Assembly: GCF_000829375.1 (NCBI RefSeq)
Contig: NZ_AP014624.1
Location: 682,001-746,000 of the forward strand
Direction: 5' to 3'
Length of the DNA stretch: 64,000 nt
Source: Chryseobacterium sp. StRB126
Lineage (GTDB): Bacteria > Bacteroidota > Bacteroidia > Flavobacteriales > Weeksellaceae
The position numbers and the translations under genes were made by a program. Below the pieces are notes generated by a model, which saw nothing but the letters and a program-made list of their open reading frames with translations, ran no database searches and was not told the origin of the DNA. Below, in pieces: positions 59,712-64,000 of the stretch. The stretch's first letter is position 1; each line of letters starts with the position of its first letter.

Positions 59712-59746
59712 CAATCCTCTATTGGTATAAAAACAATAGGGGATTG
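59712..59746 (+). terminator. Hairpin between the DUF1275 gene and mutL
   Basis: CAATCCTCTATTG (59712-59724) pairs with CAATAGGGGATTG (59734-59746) with one wobble. The following T content is modest, so termination is uncertain. Confidence 0.5.
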
Positions 59747-59828
59747 TTCTCTTTGAAAACTAATATCACAAACAGTTTGGAGCAGAATTTGCAGAAAGCT
59801 GTATTGTTGAAATGTTGATAATTAAATA

Positions 59829-59878
59829 TTAATTCCCGTTTTTAATGTTTTAATTCCCATTTTCATTGACTATTTTTG
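59829..59878 (+). promoter_or_regulatory. Direct repeats and -7 element before mutL
   Basis: TTAATTCCCGTTTT (59829-59842) and TTAATTCCCATTTT (59850-59863) are 21 bp apart, and TATTTTTG (59871-59878) matches TAnnTTTG. A TTG at -33 is not evident. Confidence 0.4.
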
Positions 59879-59897
59879 TAAGTTGATTTACGTTTTT

Positions 59898-61694
59898 ATG
59901 TCAGATATTATTCAGCTTTTACCGGATCATGTAGCCAACCAAATTGCGGCAGGAGAGGTGGTGCAGAGACCTGCATCCATCGTGAAGGAACTTTTGGAAA
60001 ACGCTATAGATGCAGATGCAACGAAGATTGAACTGATTATCAGGGATTCCGGAAAAAACCTTATCCAAGTCGTAGACGACGGAAAAGGAATGTCCGATAC
60101 AGATGCCAGATTGGCATTTGAAAGACATGCTACCTCTAAGATCAGAGGAACGGAAGATATCTTTAAGATCGCAACAAAAGGGTTTCGTGGTGAAGCACTT
60201 GCTTCTATTGCTGCTGTTTCACAGGTAGAGCTGAGAACAAAGCAAAGGGAGGCTTCTATTGGAACCAACATATATATTGAAGGAGGTGTTTTCCAGTTTC
60301 AGGATCCCGTTCAGACTGCGGAAGGGTCAAATTTTCTGGTTAAGAATCTTTTTTATAATGTTCCTGCCAGAAGAAAGTTTCTAAAAAATAATAATATTGA
60401 GTTCAGACATGTCATTGATGAATTTCAACGTGTTGCTCTGGCGCATGAAGGATTAGAGTTTTCTCTGTTTCATGATGACGAAGCCGTTTTCAGATTAAGA
60501 AAAGGAAGTCAGATGCAGCGTATTGTAGATGTTTTCGGAAGAAAGCTGCAGCCACTTTTAGTTCCTATCAAAGAAGATATCATCTGGTGTAAGCTTCACG
60601 GGTTTGTTGCTAAACCTGAAGGGGCTAAAAAAGCTAGAGGTGAGCAGTTCCTTTTTGTGAATGGAAGATATTTCAGAAGTCCATATTTCAATAAAGCAGT
60701 GCAGGAAGCCTTTGAAGGGCTGCTTCAGCCGGGACATGTTCCGTCGTTTTTTCTTTATCTGGAGCTTGATCCTGAGAAAATTGATGTCAATATCCATCCG
60801 CAGAAAACAGAAGTGAAGTTTGAAGATGAACACCTTATTTTCGCCCTGCTTCGTTCTACCATCAAGAGGTCACTGGGAATCTATAATGTTTCTCCAAGCC
60901 TTGATTTTGATAGAGATCCGGAATTGGATGAGATGATGAATAAACCCATTCCAAGCAAAGGAAATGGTGGTGGAGGCGGTATTATTAAAATGCCCGAAAT
61001 TATTGTAGACAGAGATTATAATCCGTTTTTAGAAGAAAGAAATGTAGTACATCCTGAAGAAATTCAGAATCTTACGGAAATGTACCATCAGAATATTACG
61101 GCAGAACCTTCAAAGATCAATCTGTTTGAAGATGAAGACTTTGATGAAGATCTGATGAGGTTACCCAACGGATACTGGCTGTTCAACAAAGGAGATGTTA
61201 CCCTGATGCTTGATTTAGGAAGAATGCACAGATTGTTGGTTTCAGAAAATAATAAATCTACCAGGAAATCAAATACAAATACAAACAGTCACGCACTCTT
61301 ATTTTCTCTGGAATATCATATGAATGAGATAGAGAAAAGTAAATATGAATCCATCAAAAAATATCTTCCTGAGCTTGGGTTTGACATGAAGATCGCTCAT
61401 GAAAGCGTATTGAGAATTGATTCGCTTCCGGAAGGATTAAAAGAAACACAGGCCATGAAGTTCCTGGAAAACCTTTTCGAGATCCTGGATTATAAAACGG
61501 AAGATGAATTCATGCAGTACTATCACAATCAATGGAGTAAAATGCAGTCGAAGTCAAGATTTGACTTTATATATAAAAAAGATGCGGAACAGGTCATCAA
61601 AGACTTTACAGCACTAGGATTTCCTGAGTTTTTACCAGATGGGAAAAGATGCTTTTATGAAGTTCCGTTTAATGATTTTAAAAACAAATTTTAA
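59898..61694 (+). CDS. mutL: DNA mismatch repair protein MutL
   Basis: The protein has 598 residues from MSDIIQLLPDHVANQIAAGEV; the TTG 15 bp upstream is less likely. The GHKL ATPase motifs are intact: QIAAGEVVQRP, ENAIDADAT, VDDGKGM and GFRGEALASIAAV. The N-terminal half is typical. In the C-terminal half the endonuclease signature DQHA-x2-E-x4-E is not seen; the colinear place reads MLDLGRMHRLLV. The CPHGRP-like closing motif reads PDGKRC. The protein may therefore act without its own nick. It recruits repair after MutS. Confidence 0.95.
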   Translation: MSDIIQLLPDHVANQIAAGEVVQRPASIVKELLENAIDADATKIELIIRDSGKNLIQVVDDGKGMSDTDARLAFERHATSKIRGTEDIFKIATKGFRGEALASIAAVSQVELRTKQREASIGTNIYIEGGVFQFQDPVQTAEGSNFLVKNLFYNVPARRKFLKNNNIEFRHVIDEFQRVALAHEGLEFSLFHDDEAVFRLRKGSQMQRIVDVFGRKLQPLLVPIKEDIIWCKLHGFVAKPEGAKKARGEQFLFVNGRYFRSPYFNKAVQEAFEGLLQPGHVPSFFLYLELDPEKIDVNIHPQKTEVKFEDEHLIFALLRSTIKRSLGIYNVSPSLDFDRDPELDEMMNKPIPSKGNGGGGGIIKMPEIIVDRDYNPFLEERNVVHPEEIQNLTEMYHQNITAEPSKINLFEDEDFDEDLMRLPNGYWLFNKGDVTLMLDLGRMHRLLVSENNKSTRKSNTNTNSHALLFSLEYHMNEIEKSKYESIKKYLPELGFDMKIAHESVLRIDSLPEGLKETQAMKFLENLFEILDYKTEDEFMQYYHNQWSKMQSKSRFDFIYKKDAEQVIKDFTALGFPEFLPDGKRCFYEVPFNDFKNKF

Positions 61695-61698
61695 AAAA

Positions 61699-62427
61699 AT
61701 GTTTAACAATATACCGCCCATTACAAGAAATATTATCATTATCAATGTGATCGTATTTATTGTTACCTCTTTAATGGGGAATCAGGTCATCGGTTATCTT
61801 GCCGGTTTTTACCCCTTTTCTCCTTTCTTCCATTCATGGCAGGTGATTACTCACATGTTTATGCACGGAAGCATTATGCATATTTTGTTCAATATGATGA
61901 CGCTCTTCAGTTTTGGTCCTATTTTGGAACAAACTTTGGGAGAAAAAAAATATCTGATTCTATATTTTTTAAGTGGTTTGGGAGCTTTCTTCCTGTTTAA
62001 CTTATGGAATTTTGTTGAAGCCCAGCAGCTTTCCAGCGAATTACAGCAACTGGGATTCAATGTTGATGCTTATTTGTCCGGAGCCAGTGTACAGTTTGCG
62101 GGAAATGCAGACGCTATTCTGAAGCAGAAAGAATTACTGGATAGTTTAAAAGGAATTGTGGCAACCCCTATGGTGGGTGCTTCTGGAGCTATTTTCGGAG
62201 TGGTAGCCGCTTTTGCAACATTATATCCCGATTCAAAAATCGGAATTATGTTTATTCCGGTTCCCATAAAAGTAAAATACCTTTTACCCATTGTTATTGT
62301 GGTTTCTGTATATCTGGGAATTTCCGGAAATGGGGGTGGGATTGCTCACTTAGCTCATGTAGGAGGAGCTTTGGTAGGCTGGCTGTTGGCAAGAATTTGG
62401 AAGAAGCATTTGTATAGATTCAATTAA
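61699..62427 (+). CDS. Rhomboid family intramembrane serine protease
   Basis: The protein has 242 residues from MFNNIPPITRNII; longer starts would read into the mutL end. It has about six membrane segments. The catalytic Ser is Ser162 (GASGAIFG), and the second residue of the dyad is probably His220 (LAHVGGALVG). HxxxN (HILFNMMTLF) appears at residues 61-65. A loop of about 50 residues (about 104-155) lies between membrane segments. It cleaves membrane proteins inside the bilayer; the substrate is unknown. It starts 4 bp after mutL. Confidence 0.92.
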   Translation: MFNNIPPITRNIIIINVIVFIVTSLMGNQVIGYLAGFYPFSPFFHSWQVITHMFMHGSIMHILFNMMTLFSFGPILEQTLGEKKYLILYFLSGLGAFFLFNLWNFVEAQQLSSELQQLGFNVDAYLSGASVQFAGNADAILKQKELLDSLKGIVATPMVGASGAIFGVVAAFATLYPDSKIGIMFIPVPIKVKYLLPIVIVVSVYLGISGNGGGIAHLAHVGGALVGWLLARIWKKHLYRFN

Positions 62428-62436
62428 TCATTTCCT

Positions 62437-63438
62437 GTGAAGATTTTCCGACTTATATTACTGATCCTGCATGTAGGAATTCTGTTCCTATTGCTGGGTT
62501 CACTATTGAATGATTATATTCCACCTAAAATATTTCCGTGGTTTAATCTGCTTTCTTTAGGTTTTCCTATTCTTATGAGCCTATATATTGTTTTAACGGT
62601 ATTTTGGGTATTCAGCTGGAAAAAAAGAGCTTTTGTATTCATGTTTGTGGGATTGGCGTTTATTAATCCTGTAAAACGATGGGTCAATTTCTCTTCAGAG
62701 AAGAAAGAGGGTTCCAGCGCTATAAAGATTGTCTCTTTCAATATAAAAGCGGGGCTTATGGGCAAGGATGAGGTTTTAAACTATCTCAAAGCCCAAGATG
62801 CAGATGTTATCCTTTTGCAGGAAGATGGCGGAATAGAATATCCAACCCTTAAAGGTTATAATAGAACCAAATCGAATGGGATTTTAACCATTCTGACGAA
62901 ACATAATTTATCCAACGAAAAATTAATTTTTTCTGAAGATGAGAATATGAAATTACAGAGTGCACTGCAGGCGGATATTGAAATAAAAGGGAGGACCTAT
63001 AGATTTGTTGATGTCTATCTTTATCCGTTTCAGTTTGAAAAGAAGATGGTTAAGCTTGATGGAGACACTGAAGCCAATGAGCAAAAAGTAAAGGGTGTTG
63101 TAAAAAAATTAATTCCTACTTTCAAAATACACCAGGATCAGGTAAAGAAAATCCGTCAAGGGATGGAAAATTCACCATATCCTGTTATTGTAACTGGAGA
63201 TTTTAATTCTGTTCCCAATTCTTATGAATATTATTATTTATCTGAAGGCCTTGAAGATGCATTCATGACAGCAGGAAGAGGAAGTGCAACCAGCTTTCAT
63301 GACTATAAATTTCCGATCAGAATAGACTATATTTTTTATTCAAAATCTTTGAAGGCTATTTCCTATGTCGTTGACCGTTCTGTCAGTATTTCAGATCATT
63401 ATCCAGTTATTTCGGAGCTTTCGATTAGTGATAAATAA
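62437..63438 (+). CDS. Endonuclease/exonuclease/phosphatase (EEP) family membrane-linked protein, copy 1
   Basis: This 333-residue protein begins at GTG. The first 85 residues hold three hydrophobic segments (LILLILHVGILFLLLGSLL and two more), and the rest is an EEP domain: VSFNIKAGLMGKDEVL, then DVILLQEDGG with the metal Glu, VTGDFNSVPNSYEYYYL and SDHYPVISEL with the catalytic Asp and His. Such proteins hydrolyse phosphodiesters, often of phospholipids or nucleic acids. The first residues after the stop lead into a second copy, so the two are tandem paralogues. Confidence 0.85.
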   Translation: MKIFRLILLILHVGILFLLLGSLLNDYIPPKIFPWFNLLSLGFPILMSLYIVLTVFWVFSWKKRAFVFMFVGLAFINPVKRWVNFSSEKKEGSSAIKIVSFNIKAGLMGKDEVLNYLKAQDADVILLQEDGGIEYPTLKGYNRTKSNGILTILTKHNLSNEKLIFSEDENMKLQSALQADIEIKGRTYRFVDVYLYPFQFEKKMVKLDGDTEANEQKVKGVVKKLIPTFKIHQDQVKKIRQGMENSPYPVIVTGDFNSVPNSYEYYYLSEGLEDAFMTAGRGSATSFHDYKFPIRIDYIFYSKSLKAISYVVDRSVSISDHYPVISELSISDK

Positions 63439-63502
63439 TCATAAAAATAGTTAAAGTTTGGCTGCTTGGTAGGGTTTTTGCTTAAAAAAACGGGTACCAA
63501 GA

Positions 63503-64000
63503 ATGTTTTTCATGAAGTCGAATCAGATATTACTATTTATACATATCGCTATTGCTGTTTTACTGCTATGCACATTGGGAAATGCATGGGTTCCACCTAA
63601 TATTTTAGGAAACCTTAATTTACTTTCTCTTGGTTTCCCCTATCTGATATCTGCACACATTCTTCTTACCTTGGTATGGATTTTCAAAAGAAACAAAATT
63701 GCTATTGCCTTTGCACTGGGAACATTGCTTTTTTATAATCCAATAAGAAGGTGGGTTAATTTTTCACCCAAATCAGATAAAGTAAAAACAATAAGAGACA
63801 TCAAGGTTCTTACTTTTAATGTAAAATATGGTGATTACGGATGGGATAAGGTAAAAAACTATATCAAAGAGCAGGATCCTGATATCATTCTGGTACAGGA
63901 AAAAGATACCAACCGTGCTTTAAGACAGGATCTGGTAAAATATCCTTCTGTAATTCTAAAAACAAAACATAAAATTCTAAGACAGGCAGAAATCATAGAA
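63503..64000 (+). CDS. EEP family membrane-linked protein, copy 2 (cut by window end)
   Basis: Read from the ATG at 63503 (or the one 9 bp further on), the first 166 codons run to the window edge without a stop. The layout copies the previous gene: hydrophobic segments (LLLCTLGNAWVPPNILGN, LLSLGFPYLISAHILLTLVW), the RRWVNFSPKSD linker, and the start of an EEP domain (VLTFNVKYGDYGWDKV, DPDIILVQEKDT). This is a tandem duplicate that has diverged. Function as for copy 1. Confidence 0.8.
   Translation, partial: MFFMKSNQILLFIHIAIAVLLLCTLGNAWVPPNILGNLNLLSLGFPYLISAHILLTLVWIFKRNKIAIAFALGTLLFYNPIRRWVNFSPKSDKVKTIRDIKVLTFNVKYGDYGWDKVKNYIKEQDPDIILVQEKDTNRALRQDLVKYPSVILKTKHKILRQAEIIE

Noticed and set aside
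1..64000. CRISPR array, insertion sequence or toxin-antitoxin pair
   Set aside because: No regularly spaced short repeats, transposase motifs or small paired toxin genes were found in the window.

Overview
The window reads as chromosome of a Chryseobacterium-like member of the Flavobacteriia (Bacteroidota). The DNA is AT-rich. Putative promoters carry the Bacteroidota -7 element TAnnTTTG, and there are no strong Shine-Dalgarno sites. Lineage markers include a type IX secretion (T9SS) component and a T9SS-sorted secreted enzyme, a GLPGLI protein, SusC-style TonB receptors with carboxypeptidase-regulatory plugs, and many DUFs typical of the group. The genus is inferred from protein resemblance, not from a marker gene.

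Layout. 1-8.5 kb: the start of a PorW/SprE-like T9SS lipoprotein, maf, a KdsC-like phosphatase and a DUF2520 protein on the minus strand; then an ECF sigma / anti-sigma / periplasmic protein operon, a glycine-zipper protein, lepA and a DUF1579 lipoprotein. 8.6-10.8 kb: an orphan beta-helix (pectate-lyase-superfamily) protein. 11.0-22.7 kb: the most unusual part, an NAD+/ADP-ribose locus. It starts with a NrtR-type Nudix regulator and continues, all on the plus strand, with NADAR, a 2OG-Fe(II) oxygenase, a coiled-coil protein, a VWA protein, a short PurA-like enzyme, an ALC1/TARG1-like macro domain, DUF4291, a small predicted ADP-ribosyltransferase-like protein, a microbial-type PARG (TIGR02452), a second DUF4291, a MacroD-type macro domain, a sirtuin, an ADP-ribosylglycohydrolase, an unknown protein, the RNA 2'-phosphotransferase KptA and a metallophosphoesterase. 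Four copies of a 21-bp palindrome with core GCGT-N7-ACAC lie in front of the regulator, the NADAR gene (two copies) and the coiled-coil/VWA unit, so the locus looks like one NrtR regulon.

23-42 kb: an M14 carboxypeptidase, a JmjC-like cupin protein, a TonB-type outer-membrane protein, DinB, GLPGLI, the feoA-feoB-Cys-rich iron operon behind a 29-bp palindrome, glmM, a Crp/Fnr regulator beside a quinone oxidoreductase, a TPR protein, an EamA transporter, aat and a DUF3127 protein. 42.4-43.0 kb: five tRNA genes (Leu-UAG, Gly-GCC, Leu-UAA, Leu-UAG, Leu-UAA) that look partly duplicated. 43-46 kb: an XRE regulator and a MocR/GNAT operon.

46.3-55.6 kb: a phosphonate-like scavenging set. It has a T9SS-sorted phosphodiesterase/alkaline-phosphatase-family enzyme, and a minus-strand operon of TonB receptor, DUF5690 transporter, TIGR03364 FAD oxidoreductase and TIGR03351 phosphonatase-like hydrolase, with an XRE-cupin regulator upstream. 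A 15-bp palindrome (TTTAC-N5-GTAAA) is shared by the control regions of the secreted enzyme and the receptor operon. 56-64 kb: a two-component system, a small UspA-like protein and a DUF1275 membrane protein behind phased direct repeats, mutL whose endonuclease motifs look degenerate, a rhomboid protease and two tandem endonuclease/exonuclease/phosphatase proteins (the second cut by the window end).

Three dispersed intergenic repeat families (two hairpin-forming, one with CCCCTCC/GGAGGGG arms) occur between operons. No CRISPR array, insertion sequence, prophage or rRNA was seen.
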